Shown here one piece after another: positions 26,401-41,062 of a DNA stretch of 64,000 bases. The notes under the pieces are model-generated. The model saw only the letters and a list, made by a program, of their open reading frames with translations, had not been told where the DNA came from and made no database searches. Positions within the stretch are counted from its first letter, which is position 1; every line of letters starts with the position of its first letter. The position numbers and the translations under genes were made by a program. This DNA is from Phoebastria nigripes (Eukaryota > Chordata > Aves > Procellariiformes > Diomedeidae): positions 186,001 to 250,000 of the forward strand of contig JAYKAV010001278.1 in NCBI GenBank assembly GCA_035582835.1, written 5' to 3'.

Positions 26401-28994
26401 CAAATATGAGGATGAACTAGTAATCAAGATTATGTCATTTCCAAAATGTCTGCTGTTGCTGCTAAAATCCCCAAATGTTTTAGCTTGAGTGCCTGCCTAC
26501 GGGCTTTATTGCCTTAGCTAATAATTTGGCACTGACCAGTCTCTGAAATGAAAGGCTTATTCTTTGTTTTCTCTAATTACTATACAAACATTTTAGCTTT
26601 TCTGCCCCATGAAGGAAATTTGGAAGAAAAAACTTGGTTTTTAAGAAAAAAAAAAGCTTCTACAAACCTGGAAAATGTCTCCTTAAATAACAGTCTTCTA
26701 TCAGTAACATAACAGATAATTTCTAGTGTAAAATATAAAATGTTAAGGAACTAAGTTTACAGTAAGCTTATCAGCAAATCTGACTCTTACTTTTTTGCAA
26801 GGTGTATTTTGCTATTAAAAATAAATTAGAAAATTTGAGATATCTGGTATTGGTTTTGGAGAGCTGATGCAGAGAAATAGCCTAGGAGTTAAAACAGGAC
26901 TTGTGTCTGAGCTGAAGTTCTGTTCTCAGCTCTTTCAGTCTAACAGTGCGGGAACTTATTAGGTTTCTGAGAGTCACATTATACATTCGTACAACATAAA
27001 TATATTGAATTTCTGGCTGTAGGGTGGAGTCAGAGCTAACACTTCCAGAATATAAACAGGGAAAAACAAAATTACGGAAGTGGCTGCTTAATGGTACTAA
27101 TTTTAGGGATTAGGTTTTTATAAAATTGAAAGCATTAAGAATGGCCCTATGTCAAAAAACCAAATTCAGAATAAATACAGATTCTGATCTCACTTGAATT
27201 TGCAAGAAAATTAGCATGACTAGGCCCACAGGTCTTCAAAGTCTCCAGGTTTGGTGTTTCAGCAAACTTACAGACACTGTCCTTTCACAGGTATGCACTG
27301 ACTGGTCCTGCTGCAACAAGGAACCTGCTGTCAGTTTTTATGCCGTCTGCTCTAAAATACCATTAATGTAAGGCTAAAACATGTGGCTTTTGCTGTGTGG
27401 GCAGCAAATGGTGGCTGTATCAAAATGTGCTCCTTCTGGGAGGGAGTAGTGACTGGAGAGCTACTCTAAACATACAGGGAGAGCATCTTTAGGATTACAA
27501 ACTGAATGCTAAACAAGCCCTTGAATCTTAGCATCACTACCAAGATCAAATGGTCTATTCTCCAATAGGTGCAATGACTTCTAAACCAATTTTAATCCTC
27601 AGGTATTCCTTTGTAGCCACAAGATTGCTGATTATAAGTGAACTCAACTCACGTAGTATACTCTGTAGGTAATACTGCTCTGAAAAGCATCACCTGGACT
27701 ATTTAATCAGATTGCATGATGCCTCCCGAGCTTGATGTCCGAGAGGCTGACAGCCATGCATCAGTATAGCACAAAGACTTGTGTTCCTGATCCATGCAGT
27801 GCTGCCTTCTCTCCTGCTTCTGCTCTAGCTCACTCAGCCAGTCTGAAGGAGATATAAAACCCCACAAGGCATAGACAGGCATTAGTTACCTGAGAAACTC
27901 TGTTCGCATCTCATAGTAGACCTTTTTATAGATATAAAAGGGGCCATATCAAAATATATAAGGTTCCTTTTACATTTATTGACATAAGCCAGATACAGCA
28001 GAATAGCACCAATACTTGTGCTATACCAGGGAAATGGAAGAGGAATTAATTTCCATTTAGTATCTTAATTTCTCAAGGGAAGTGACATAACAGGAGGGAA
28101 AGGCGGGACCGACTGGTACGTCTTGACAGCAGGAAAATAAGAGAGGGGCCCCTTGGGTTGGAATTGAGTCCTCACAATCTACAGACTGTCCTGGGACAAT
28201 CAGAAAAGCAAGGAGAAGTTGAGCTGCAGCTGCTAGCTGTTGCCAGCAGAAACTGCTGCTCTGCCTTTAGCAATTTGCTCTCGTTCTTCACTGCTCTTGC
28301 TATCTGTTTGCCAGCTTCCTCCTCTGTACAGTAAGTTAAAAGGAAAAGGGAGGGAGAGACAAGGCAGTTCACTCCCCTGACAGTTGCTTTCTTCTCAACA
28401 GCCAGGGCGTGCCCCATTTATCTGACACCATCCCAGCCTCTACTCAGACCTTGTAGGCCTTCTTTAATTGGGCGTGGGGATTATTAGAAAATGCATTTTC
28501 ACTTTTGAGAAACTGGGAAATGATATATAAAAGATATAAATGTTCATTTGAGTAAATGAAACTTATGAAACATTGCAAAGCAAAGAATGTTTCTTCCACT
28601 TCAGATGTCTGCTTCAACCTTTTGCTTTTTCAGCTGAACACCTTGTTGAAATAGACATTTTCCTAGAGAAAATTCCTTTTGAAAAAAAAGTTCTTTGATT
28701 GACTTTCTAAATATAGATTAAATGAAGCTACATTTTTACAGGAAGTGTTTGTGCATGGAAATTTTGACAGGTGTTATTTCCAAGGTTTAGGGTCTTTTGT
28801 TTTCTGTATTTGTTATTGTAATAAATGCCTGTTTGCTTCAACTTTTATGTTTTAGCAGTATTGTATTTTGCAAGAGTATTTTATTTAAAAGCACAGTGAG
28901 GAAGGATTGTGGTAGACATTAGAGCTGGGAGATACACAGATCTTGAAGAACAATCAGTGATTTCTTATTGCAGAGCATGAAAATTTAGTTAATT

Positions 28995-29205
28995 ATCATA
29001 GAATAGAATCATGGTATCATTAAGTTTGCAAGGCACCTCAGGAGATCACCAAGTCGAACCTCCTGCTCAAACCAGGACCAACACTGAGTTCAGGTCAGGT
29101 TTCCTAGGGCTTTGTCCAGTCAAATCTTGAACACTTCCAAGCATGGATGAAAATTCCACAACCTGTATTTCACACTAAACCAAAATACTCTTACGAGGTG
29201 AGAAA
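28995..29205 (-). mobile_element. CR1 LINE fragment, reverse orientation
   Basis: Reading left to right, the segment begins ATCATAGAATAGAATCATGG, the reverse complement of the CR1 terminal ATTCTATG repeats. It then runs through the equivalents of ...CACCTCAGGAGATCACCAAG, the TCGAACCTCCTGCTCAAACC block and TCTTGAACACTTCCAAGCAT. This order matches a minus-strand CR1 3' end. It is degraded, especially after about 29160, and noncoding. It lies in the same orientation as ZCCHC24. Confidence 0.9.
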
Positions 29206-32200
29206 ACATGATTCACTTAATCTTCTATTACTCCTTTCTTATCAGTGCAAATGAGGAATTGATAAACTAGTGTGGTTTTGACCTGGTAGTTCTCTCTCTA
29301 CCTTATCTATAAATCAGCTTGTGGAGGCTGGAAACCAGACGTTACTTTCCCTCTCAAGAGGAATGCTCACAGTATTCATTTCCAAGCTAAGCACTTAATT
29401 ATGGTTTATCAGGAGTTTTACTGCAAACTAAGCAAATATCAAATTCTTGGTAAACAGAGTTCAAATTTAGACCAATGCAATGTTCAGTCTACTTCAAAGG
29501 AGTTCATAAAAGTCTCCCAGTGACTTGCACAGGATTTGGATCTAGTCTGTTGTGTATGGTTTTTAAATATAAATTATGCACATTTAAGATAATGAGTTGT
29601 ATTATTAGTATGCAGATATACAATAGTAGAAACATAAGGCTGGGAGATGCTTTGGGATGTTCTCTCACTTGTCCCTGGACAGGATCACCTGTGAAAATCC
29701 TGATGTATGTTTATCTATACTGTTCTGAAAGTCTTCCAATGATCAAGAGCCTTCCCAGGCACTCTATTTCAATGCCTCACAGTTAGAAAGAGCAGCCTAG
29801 TTGAAGTCCAGTACTCTGGACTCATTAGCTGTGGATCTGGAAAACAAACTGTGCCCTTCATGCAAGGTTTTCTACATATTTGCAACTTATTAATATGTCT
29901 TTTTGTGGGAGCAAACAACAGCAGTTCTTCAGTCTTTCAACAGAAGTCATGTTTCAGAGATCCCAAATTAATTTCTCTCCTCTCCAGTCTTCCCTGAATT
30001 ACTGTGCTAAACCTGGACCCAGTTGAGGCTTTACCAATGCCGAAACCTTGTTCAGTTGAAACACCAGGTATCCATAAGGGTTTACATTTAAACAGCATTT
30101 TTTTCCTGCTATCCCCCTTGTTGTCAGTGGGCAACCAAGTTGAATTTATCTAGACAGTGAATATGCAAATGAGATTCAGGTAAACAAAAACAAGTTGGAA
30201 AACCTCAATGAAACCTCAAATTCTGTGGCGGGTGATCCTCCAACACCTGTCACACAGTCCATTGGTAACCATCGCACAGGACCTGAGATTCCACCCCAAG
30301 GTCGCTGCAAAGACCAAGCAAGCATGCCCTCTTACAGTATTTGCCTTTATCACATCTGTTTACGATGCATTTCCCACAGCAAAAAAAAAGTTTGAACTCG
30401 TATCAGTAATAAAGACAGAACCACAGTAATAACAACTTAGTGATGGTGCTGAAGGAGGAGTTTGGTTTTGGCTGGTCTTCCAGACTTTTGGGAATGTAAT
30501 ATTGAGTAGTGTGCTAGACAGGAAAGGGGCACAGATACAGGTCACTAGATATTTCTGTTTTCTTTTTCACTATCTAACTGCTCTTATTCTGCTTTGTTAG
30601 GGTTCAGTATCTTCTTTCCAAACACCCAGTTTATCAAACAACTGGACATAAATGCCACATATTCTAGCCACAGTTTTAAAACTAGTACTTTGGGAGCATG
30701 CTGTCAAAGCAGGGCTGTTTGCATCCCCTCTACTCACGTACAACTGTCCAAGTTACTTGCCTCTCTGATAAATGGTTTAAAGCCATGACATGCACAGCTT
30801 ATTCAGAATTTCCAAAACAGAGAGAAATTAGTATTTTCTGATGTTTCAGACTCTTAAACAGCTTACATTTCCAGAGGTAAAATGGATATGACAAAATAAC
30901 AGCCTACCATACTTTTGTTACAAGATTTCTGCAAGTCTTCATAATAAAAGTAGAAATGATCTGAGAAAATATATCCAGCTAAACTCAGAAACTGAGAAAA
31001 CTTGGCAGGGCTAAGTTCAAGCATATGAGAAGAAAAAAAAAAAACAACCCTGCAATAAATTTGTATAGTATATTTGATATCATGGAGTTGTCAAAGTGGC
31101 TGCATGTGGTAAAAAAGTAATTTAAAAAATCTTAGCCAAGTCCAAATCATCTAAAATAATTTTATGCAGGTGCTGAGTGGAAAAATATAAATAAATGAAA
31201 GTAGTATGTTGTGTATAAACAAGACTTTTGAGGGCCTCGAATTGTTCCAGTATGTCATAAGGTGGAAGTTTAGTATGTGCGTAGATATTTACAGAATGAA
31301 CACTAAGAATTACACTTTCTTATAGAGATATATTTAGGTGAAGAAATATGCACTATACAAAATGGGTTAATGTATCAAAATGTATTTCAAAGGTAGAGAA
31401 CTGAGGGGCTGGATATATANAGATTTGCTTTCTGGAGTGCCACATGCAGTTTGAAATCAATTACATATAGTAGAGATTAACAGCTTTTTCCTCCTTGTAG
31501 TACAGGCATACAGGTTCTCTGTCAGTACTGGTCTTACTAAAATCAGTGCTACTGCACCAGAGATTAATTTAGCTGTCATTTTCTTTTATTATATGTCCCA
31601 TATTTTCATTTTTATCTCTGTAAGAGGAATACTAATTTTAGTGATTCAAATACTGCTTCATTCATATCAGGGACTGCACAGTCAGGCCTCTAATAACTCT
31701 CTAAGCCAACAGAATTGAAGCATAAACAAAAGACACCCATACAGCACCATATAAAACACCAGCAAGTATACTCTGATCAAAAACTATGGTGGAGCCTGCA
31801 AAACCGAGCCATCCAGGGTTTCAGATTCCTGAGGGACTGGAGAGCTTGACCCCTCATCCTGTAACTGAATAAGAATACCTATATTTCACTCAGTTCAATG
31901 GAGAAGAGACATGTTTATTTCGAAGCCATCACCCAATATCCAAAAGACTACTGTAAAATGTAGCAACTGTCAAAAATTATTTTTTTCAGAGTGAATTTTA
32001 AGATTTTTTCAAAGTCTATGATCTCCTTTCATTCCAGAGCTCTCTGAAACATCATCTTCCACTTAAAAAGAAAAATAAATTTCAAGAGGTTTGTGTTTGT
32101 TTTGCTTTTTTAAAAATTAAGATCTCTAAGCCAAAACCTAGAAAGGTAAAATCTTTCTATCTTTGTAAAGATGGCAGCTTGTTCATCATTGCTGTCTTAG

Positions 32201-33884
32201 CTAGCCTTTGGTACCTGGAGGAAGCACAGCTGTGGACTCCTTGCATTTTGCAGACATTTAAGATCCTTGCACAACCGTAAGGCACAAGACAAATCAGATT
32301 AATGCTTCAGGCATGAGAGTCACTGCAGTCTTGCAGCCAAATAGCTGCCTGCTGAGCCAACTCTACTGCCAAAGATCCACTATATCTGACCACAGGGGAG
32401 GGACAGCTTAAGGGCAGCATTGGCAGACCAAGCTACGGACTAAGAAGAAAGGACTAAACTCAGCTTGACACTGATTTCTTCCACATCCTGCATGAAACCA
32501 CAAAAGCAAATCTATGCAAACTCAAGCAGCCACTGTAATTACCTACTACTTCCATTGACTTGAATACGTGTTCTCAAGGTACTTTAGCTTTGCAGGATCT
32601 GCTTCAAAGATCACTGTTGGCAATGGAAAGACTCCCACTGTTGGCCTCACTAATATGGATCATGCCATACATTTTATTCACAGATTTAAAAATGCAGTGC
32701 AAAATGAGGCTGATATTGTTTCCCATTACGTATACGTCTGTGGTAGTATGTCTGTACTTCTATGAGCATGCTCGTGCATTTTCCTCTATGAGTATAGTGT
32801 AAAATTTGGAAACACACCGTGTAACAGTTCTGTATCTCCCAGGGACTGGACTAAATAGTTGTAGTGCACCAGGGATTTGACTGCAGAACGGTGATATTTG
32901 CCCGTATTTTTTTTCTTTCACCAAGTCTCCATGATATGAGAGTTCCTTGCCTGTGAAAAAATTTACAGGAATTGTCAGGAAGATTTTTTCAGAGAGCTTG
33001 GCACTGGCACAGGGATCAGAGCAGTCTCCTTGTTCAGCATTCAGAAAAACATGGCTGGAGCCATGTATTTTTTGAGTGACTAGGCCTGCGCATATTTTCA
33101 CAAAAGAATTTGACAGCACTTGAATAAAGTTAGGACAGAGAGACCAGTAGATGGAACTGGTGCTTGGCAGAAACACAAGGTAGAGCAGTTTGGAAACTCT
33201 GAATACAGAGAAGCTTTGCTGGAGCTCTGAGCTTGGACCTCTACAAGTACAAACTTCATTGTTGCCTTTGCTGTTAATACATTACTGCCCAAATTAACAA
33301 GAGGAATGATATATGCAATAAATGAGGTCTAGGACCTGTGTCCACATATTTCCTTCCCAAAGAAGATTTTGAACCATGGCGGAAGTTCAATCACTCAGCA
33401 ACTTCTTAGAACCTGAACTAGGTGTTTTATTCACAAATGTCCGTATATACTGTATCTAACACCATACCCCATTATCCTATACTTTCTGTATATTAAACCT
33501 GTATGATAGGTCTGAGTTTAAGATGATGACATCATGGAAGGGTGGTAATGTCAATAGCATCTCTATACTGTAAAGGAGCAAGATTAATTTTGTATAGGCA
33601 ATATAGTACAAACAAACCCACTGTTTATATTTTGTAGGCTCACCCAGTGATAGTGGGTGAAAAGACACAATGTAACTTTTTAAAAAAGGTCTTCTATGAG
33701 TTTCTACATCTGCTAGATAAATAAATGTCATAAAGAAACATATATCTTAACTATTACTGGCCCAGAGCTCATCATTATTTGTCCTGGCAAGGGAAAGAAA
33801 ACCTATGGTTATCATGCATGTGTAAGATGTACACTGGTACAGTACCTACGAGTACACAAATAAGTAAACAAAGTTTTGACAAAT

Positions 33885-33909
33885 CTATATACGTATATAT
33901 TTATATATC
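33885..33909. repeat. TA-rich microsatellite
   Basis: A run of mostly alternating T and A (CTATATACGTATATATTTAT and onward) interrupted by one CG. It is a low-complexity tract in intron 2. Confidence 0.7.
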
Positions 33910-35460
33910 ATGCAACTAACCACTAGTAAATGAGATAGGAAAAGTACTCTCATTCCTCATCTTCCTTGCCATTTAAAGAAAAATATTTTGTATATTTGAT
34001 GGCACTGTCAATGATAATTTAAGAGCGCCACTATATTAAGTTTAAGAGCACTGCTTTTAACCTTTATTCTCTAGACATTTTTCAGTTCATTCAAGTCAAT
34101 GAGAGTTCTGTATGTGAAAGAACGTCAGAGAGGTATGAGTAACATGTTATCGTCTAAGCCACTGAAACTCAAAAATTAGTTCAGAGAAAATGTAGGTATG
34201 CTATAAAGATGACACTAAAGAAAAAAAGTGCTGTGTTTTTTATAGACATAGTAATTGCAACAAACAGTTTTTGCAAATGTAGGCAAATTGGAAATGATGA
34301 ATTGCAGTCATAACATTGCTCTCATTTCTGCTAGTTTCTAAAACAGAAAACACACTTTCTATCACTACAGATCACACAAACTATGTGCTAAAATAATAGA
34401 AGTTTGCTAAATCCCATTTCAATTTCGAAACAAGATAATTTTGGACAGGATATTGGACAAACTGCAGATATCTGAGGTACCCAAATACTAAAGCTGGCCT
34501 TTTTTGTTTGTAATTATTTAACCTCCTAGAATATGATTATCACTTAAGATATAAATCTGAACCGATGCATGCATTTTCATCAGTATGGTATACCATCAAC
34601 TTTTACAGCAACAGAAGAACAACACACGTCTTTACAGTGTTTATAACAAGCAGAATTAAGGGAGGATATAAAGTCTTGAAGTTGTTACACAATTTCTTTG
34701 TTATGCAGGAAAAACACCATAAAACACCCCATTTCAAAATGTGTTTCTTATTAGGCAGTTACATAAAAAGAAAATAAAAATACCGTATGATTTACTGATA
34801 TGCATTTTGTCCAAATCAGATTAGTTTATCTCTTTTCGCTATCCAAATTTAAGTACTTTAAAAACGCATAGCTACAGCCCTTTTCTGGTAGGATTTGCAA
34901 AACAACTTTCATTTTTGACAGCACTAGAAAAACTAACCATCAAAATCTAAGTAGTGCATATAATGTTCAAATTAAGAAATCGGTTATCGTCAAAAGCAGT
35001 GGTAACAAATGGGGTCTTTCTAACGAAGGCCAGATCCTGCCGTTGGTTCTCCCTTCTTGTGCACAATATGTTTTCAATATTTTGAACATAACTTGTGCAC
35101 ACAGGGTCATCCCCTGTGGATCTGTCCTCAAATTTAGATAAAATAAGGGAAGTGCTTAAGTTTCTGTGACCACTTAAGTCTGCTCTTCTTCAAGAAAGCA
35201 GTTATATGTTGACTAGACCATAAAACGCTTGCTTGTGTTAGAAATCTCCAATAAAGCAGAACTAATTTCATATCGCCTGTTCCTTAAGTAACACAAACTT
35301 TGATCTATAGAAACAGATATGTGCACACACAGCAAAAGGCACTGATGAGATCTGTTCTGGGATGCCATACATACATGTAGTCATACATGCACAAGGAGAT
35401 GAAAGCACAACAGGACAGCCATGAGAAGGACTGGGGAATAGAGAGTCCATCTACTTTTTG

Positions 35461-35740
35461 TGAGGAGACTGATAAAACCTGGCTCGGTTAGTCCTACAGA
35501 ATGAATGCTGAGAGAGGATATGATTGCAGTCTATTAATACATCCTGAGATAAACACCAGGGAGGGAGAAGAGCTATTTCAGTGGAGGACAATGTTGGCAG
35601 GAGAACAAATGACTATAAAGTGGCCATGAGTTACACTTATCCTGGAAATGGGAAGATTTCTAATTATGAGAGGACTGAGGTTCAGGAGCAGCTTCCCACA
35701 TCAGCAGTAGTGAGGGCAAAATACTGAAATGCTTCCCAAC
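35461..35740 (+). mobile_element. Old CR1-family 3' fragment
   Basis: The blocks ACCTGGCTCGGTTAGTC, AGAGAGGATATGATTGCAGT, GGAGAAGAGCTATTTCAG, GGACAATGTTGGCAGGAGAA, AAATGACTATAAAGTGGCCA, GGAAATGGGAAGATTTCTAA and TGAGGTTCAGGAGCAGCTTC follow, in order, an older CR1 subfamily 3' region that I recall from birds and turtles. The copy is diverged and has no intact frame. Confidence 0.75.
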
Positions 35741-36731
35741 TAAAACTTGATCAGTTTACAAAAGGGACTGTATGATATGGCTGCTTGTAACTGTAGAAGA
35801 CTGTGTGCAGTGAGCAAGCAGATGCCTCCCAGTCCTGTGTTCCTTCACTCATTACTTACTAGCTCATAGGCCAACCACAGAGTACGCTCTGTAGGAAGTC
35901 TTTTTACTGGCTTACAGAGAAATTGAAGACATTACTAGTGAAATCTTAAAAATATTACATAGGATGTGCAATTTAAGTAAACTATAATCTTCCTACAGCA
36001 ACCTTAATTTGTTTGCATCTCCCGGATTTCTGTGGGTATGTCTTCAATTTTCATTAACTGTTCTTTAATCTCTAGTGCCTCAGACTGTAAAAATACCTAT
36101 GAAATAAATAATGCATTTCTGCTCCAACTCTGATACATTCACTTGGGACCGTCTGTGCGAGCTGAATCTTGCANGTATTGATCGTCAAGGGACCTGTTGC
36201 ATTCATTTGGTTTCTCACACAGCACGGCACAGCCATCTCCCACAGTTCAGCACTCTATTTCTCTCTGCCGCCTATTTAGTAGTTGTAGTTCTAATCCCCT
36301 TGTTAAATAATGTATGCTATTACATGGTCCTATCTCTACAGTTTGCTGTAACATGCTAAACTAAGTACATTAAACACAGAAGTATACAAACCAGAGTATT
36401 TTTGACCTCCTAGCAAGGAAAATGTCATTTTTTTTTTCTAAAGAAAACTGCCTTGCTCAATGTATATTGAAATAATATGAAGTAAAAATATTTTCAACAG
36501 CCACACCCAAGACTGCAAATGTACTTTAATTCCACGTTTTTGTTAGAATTAATGAAAGATATACAGCTAAAGTCCATGAAGAAAACAGTTTAATCTGTGC
36601 ATAACAGCAGGAGGAATACACTCAGCTAAAGCTCATCTGACATTACACTTGATTTCATGCTGACCCTGCTCAGCTGGCAGATGTTTTTCTGCCTGTGTTT
36701 TGGCTTATATATGTCTGACACCCTCGACGGT

Positions 36732-36769
36732 GAATTAACTGTAGTTAATTCTATGCAGATTAATTCTGC
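36732..36769. promoter_or_regulatory. Two adjacent palindromes with homeodomain-type cores
   Basis: GAATTAACTGTAGTTAATTC (36732-36751) is a perfect 9-bp inverted repeat around GT. Three bases later GCAGATTAATTCTGC (36755-36769) has 5-bp arms GCAGA/TCTGC around TTAAT. The cores are TAATTA-like and AGTTAAT-like, as recognised by homeodomain or HNF1-class proteins. The pair lies about 840 bp past exon 2 in intron 2. An enhancer role is inference. Confidence 0.4.
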
Positions 36770-37556
36770 TGCAAGCCACACATTAAGAGGTTAAAGCCAT
36801 AGTGAAGTGGATGCCAGTAATGTCCACATCTGTATTTCTAGAGTATTGGTGGCAGTTTAATTTCCTTGGGACTCTACCTAGAATATTGTTGGAGTTGTGA
36901 AAGTTTAAGCCAGCAACACGCCTGCAACCAGCTGAAACGTGAGAGGATGGAGAAACCTCGCACACTGTGGCTTGGAGCCTCAGAAAAAAAATTGCAGATT
37001 GGTGAGTGGTTTTAGTGCACACTGGTTTATATCTCTTTTCTAAGGAAATAAATATTGCCAGTTTTGCCACTACAAAAAAGTTCTGGGAGTCCAAGACCGC
37101 CACATTTGCCAAGTATAGCAAACCTCTTCTATGAGACGGAAGACATTTTGCACCAGATATACTTGGAGCTTGTGTCACTGTAACACTGATTCAAAGTCCT
37201 CATCCAGTGTAACATTTCTTCTCTTTTAGCATATGTAACTTGTTATATTTTTATTAAGTGCCATTGCCAAACTGACTATACAGTGTGCTGCTTGAAAATG
37301 TATTTTACATAATCTCTGTGATAGAAAATTACATAGTAGCCATTTTTAAAGTTTCTAAAATCTACTTATCATGTGCCTAGATTAATATCTTTTGTAGTTC
37401 TTATTAGGTAAATGAAATAGCATATTTTTTCCATCAGCATTGTGATAAAGAATATATTAAAAGAACACATGGCTAGCTTGGCACTTTGTCAAGATAATTC
37501 TTCAGTGCTATGCACTCTAAAGAACTATTTCAGTCAAATTCTGTGTTACTAAATCA

Positions 37557-37832
<276 letters not shown>

Positions 37833-38890
37833 TCACATGAAACATAGTACTGTATTAATGATTATTCTGAGACTGATCTGAGTAGGGGAAGGATAAAAAT
37901 AGCAGAAAAAAACATGAATTTTTTTCATTAAGAACATGGCTGCATATTTGAGGAGAGCAACATATAGGTCATTAATAAAGAGGCTTCTTGAAGGCAGTGC
38001 AATGGAGCTGGTCACCCCACTGCTGAGGGAACTGTTGAACTTCCCATGGTTCACTTAGTCCAACCTTCCACTAAGCAATGATTGCTTTCTTGTGTTTGAT
38101 CATACCACAGTCATGCTATGGTTAGAATATGCAGGCAAAAAGCTGGAAGAACAACCCAGAAAAGGGAACGTTTTTGTGTCCAGAACTACTTACACAAACA
38201 ACACTAAAGTCAGGGAAAGGAAAAGACCACCAAGAAAAATGTAAAGTAATTTTTAATTTCCAATCTGGTTAATGAGACAGTCAACATAGAGTCCCGTGTT
38301 CAAACGGTAACAAGAAACATTCAGATCTATATCTGTCTTGGATTTTCTAAGGGGAAACCTGCTGTGATTTAAACATTTCCTGATAAACAGTAAATACCTA
38401 GTTTTTGTGTTTCACCTCAATAGGATCTTCACTCTCTCAATCTGCAAATCAAAATCAGGAGCTCCTAATTTGCCATTCTGTAGTTTTAGAACAGCAGGAA
38501 ACCCATAATCACCTAAATAGCTAATCTCCCTAATGGAGATAACAAGGATTCATTTACTTTAATGTGTTAAGGCTCAAAAGAAACTGTGTAGTAGGAGTTT
38601 AAAAAGTAAATAATAACTTTAAAAAAAAAATTAACATGGTAATGAATTACTGTAGAAACAGGACGAACTATTGACAGTCCTCTCCACCCTAAAATGATGG
38701 GACACTTTCATGGTGTTTCTATGTTAGGTCTGATACACTTCACAATAATGCAATGCTCATGTCATTCTCCTGGCATCAGAGAATTACTGCTGGCTTACGG
38801 GAAAGTGAGGTAAGAAAAGGTCCAATCTGTGCCTCTGTGGAGACATTGTTTTTCAGTGCTACTAAATCCAAATATTTCAATGGAGTCTTT

Positions 38891-38938
38891 CTATATGTCA
38901 TATATGTTTTCATATGTTTATGTATGTTATATACGTAT
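38891..38938. repeat. TATG-rich low-complexity tract
   Basis: Repeated ATATG, CATATG and TATGT units form a degenerate microsatellite in intron 1, about 1.1 kb on the 5' side of exon 2. Confidence 0.6.
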
Positions 38939-41047
38939 TGAAGACATGCATTGAAATTGATTTAGAGAGTTTGTGAAATAAATCTGAAATGGAATTACAT
39001 TTATCTCAGAGATCTCAAACATTCAGGATGTCTGCACAGTGAGTGCATTTTCTGGGTAACAGTCACATACCGAAAGAATCATATGGAAGCTCTAGGCACA
39101 ATTACCTGGATGAGTCCCAACTATCACTGAATCCCATCCCACTGCAGATGGTGTATACTGTAAATAAAAATTCAGCCTAAGTGGCAGGCCACCGCCATAC
39201 AGATAATCCGCTTCACCCACCCTCACTGTAGTCAAACACCATGTGCTGAGCTCCACTGACCCCTCTTACAAAGCTGAAACTGGTGCACGGCAGCAGGATC
39301 AATTCAAAGGGCCACAGAGCAGAGTCTGATCTCACGGGGAACTTCACACATGTCCTGGCACTGAAACGCCCATCATTTTACCCCCAGCACAGCACAGTTC
39401 TGTGCTGGTGCAAGATGTTCTGGCTGCTGAGAAGAGAATCAGTCACTTTGTTTCAGGGGTTAAACCCATACATTTCAAAAGGAAAAGCTATTTCAAAAAT
39501 AACGAAAAGGTTTTAGCTGCTTTAGCCATCAAGCAACCAAAGATACCTCCAACGGTCACTGGAATCTATTTTCTAGGATTTATTGGACACTATTGGAATG
39601 AGAAATTTTTGGCATCAAATTGTTAAAAGGAAGGGGAAGTGCTATGGATGCCAAAATAGTATTAATTAAGGGTCTTCAAGAAGTTCTTGTCTCCCTAGGA
39701 GCTACTTTCTCTTACATACCCTTGGAATAATACAAAATCTTTCTTTTTAAGAGCCCCTCTTGCCAAGAGATTCTTAAAGTACTTCACATGCATTACACCC
39801 CTCAGTAACTTTGCAAATTCCCTGCTACCTGATTTTTATAGAAGGGTGGGTATATGGACACACAGAATGTGTGAAATCCCAAATTCTTTACCCATTGCCG
39901 AAATCTGGAACATCCCCTAGGGATGTAGAATATGTAACTCCTGCCCATCAGGAGGCTGCTATTTCTGCCCCCAGGGCCAACCCAATGACAAAACAAAACA
40001 TACCTACCTGCTGCCTTCAGTGGGCTTTGGACATATAGCTCGCAGTGGTGACTATTTTCTTTTCTACATATCCTTTACACTGAGCTATTACCCCCATTAT
40101 AAGGGAGCAATGTGGCACCACGACTGGATATTATGTAATTCACTCCCCCACCAACCCTTCTTGGCACATTTCAGGTCAATACGGAAACGTAAGGGTTGCA
40201 ATGACCACAGTTTTGCCCACTCTGTCAGCAAACCTTTACAAACTTTTGTTTGTTTCAACCATGGCAGCCAGAAGCCCTGTCAAAGGCCAGGATCCCAACA
40301 GACTACAGGCTGTGCTGACACTAAATCATAATCTTAGCAGCCACCAACGGCTCTGTGGCCGAAGCATGACACGTGGCTCTGAAAGTGGCCACCTGGTTCA
40401 GCTGGCAGGGGCATTTGTGTGATATGTGCCAAAGTTGGACACGCCAAAACATCCAGTCTACACATGCCACCATGAAACACTTCCCTATAATCATCTTGAG
40501 GCCCAGTGTTAAAAAAGGAAAAGACACAAATGTAACATCCCAGAAGATGACAGTAAAGGAGAAGACGGACATTGCCGACATCACTGGTGCTTCAAAGAAC
40601 AATGACTTCATTAAGGAAAATTCCTAGATGATCCCAAGATGCAGTCCATCCCTCCTGGTATAGAGTCAGGCAAACCGCTTCAGCAGTTCCTGCCAATCTG
40701 ACCTGGAAAATGGTCTTAAATCAGCTTAACTCTGAGTCAATGTGAAAAACACATCAATCTGGCACTTGAAAGATGCTATAAAGAGCACCAGCGCTAATGG
40801 TGCTACATCCTGTTGCTGGCTGTGGAAATCTCCAGTTCTTCAGGAGGAGATGAGGAAAGAAGCCATTCCAAAAAGCCAAGTTATATAATAAGGGTGGTGG
40901 TGGGAAAGTTCATCCCGGCCCCTGGAATCAAATAGCGAAAGCCCAGGAACATGTAATGAATGTGATGAAAGCAAATGGTGATTTAGTCCATTTTGTCTTT
41001 GTAGAAGACAAGGGGTGAATGAATATTGCTGAGATACATAAAACAGC

Positions 41048-41062
41048 TTTTTTTTTTTTTTT
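41048..41062. repeat. T15 homopolymer
   Basis: A run of 15 T in intron 1. No flanking SINE or LINE body is apparent, so it is treated as a simple repeat. Confidence 0.85.

Noticed and set aside
32760..33176. 138-codon minus-strand frame in intron 2
   Set aside because: No recognisable domain or splice context; a frame this long is expected by chance over 128 kb of double-strand sequence.
36783..37178. 131-codon minus-strand frame just past exon 2
   Set aside because: It does not resemble the missing ZCCHC24 C-terminus, which should be rich in paired Cys zinc ligands, and has no acceptor that would join it in frame.
37960..38080. CR1-like words on the minus strand (AGGTTGGACTAAGTGAACC)
   Set aside because: Only one short block matches and the remaining order of CR1 blocks is absent.
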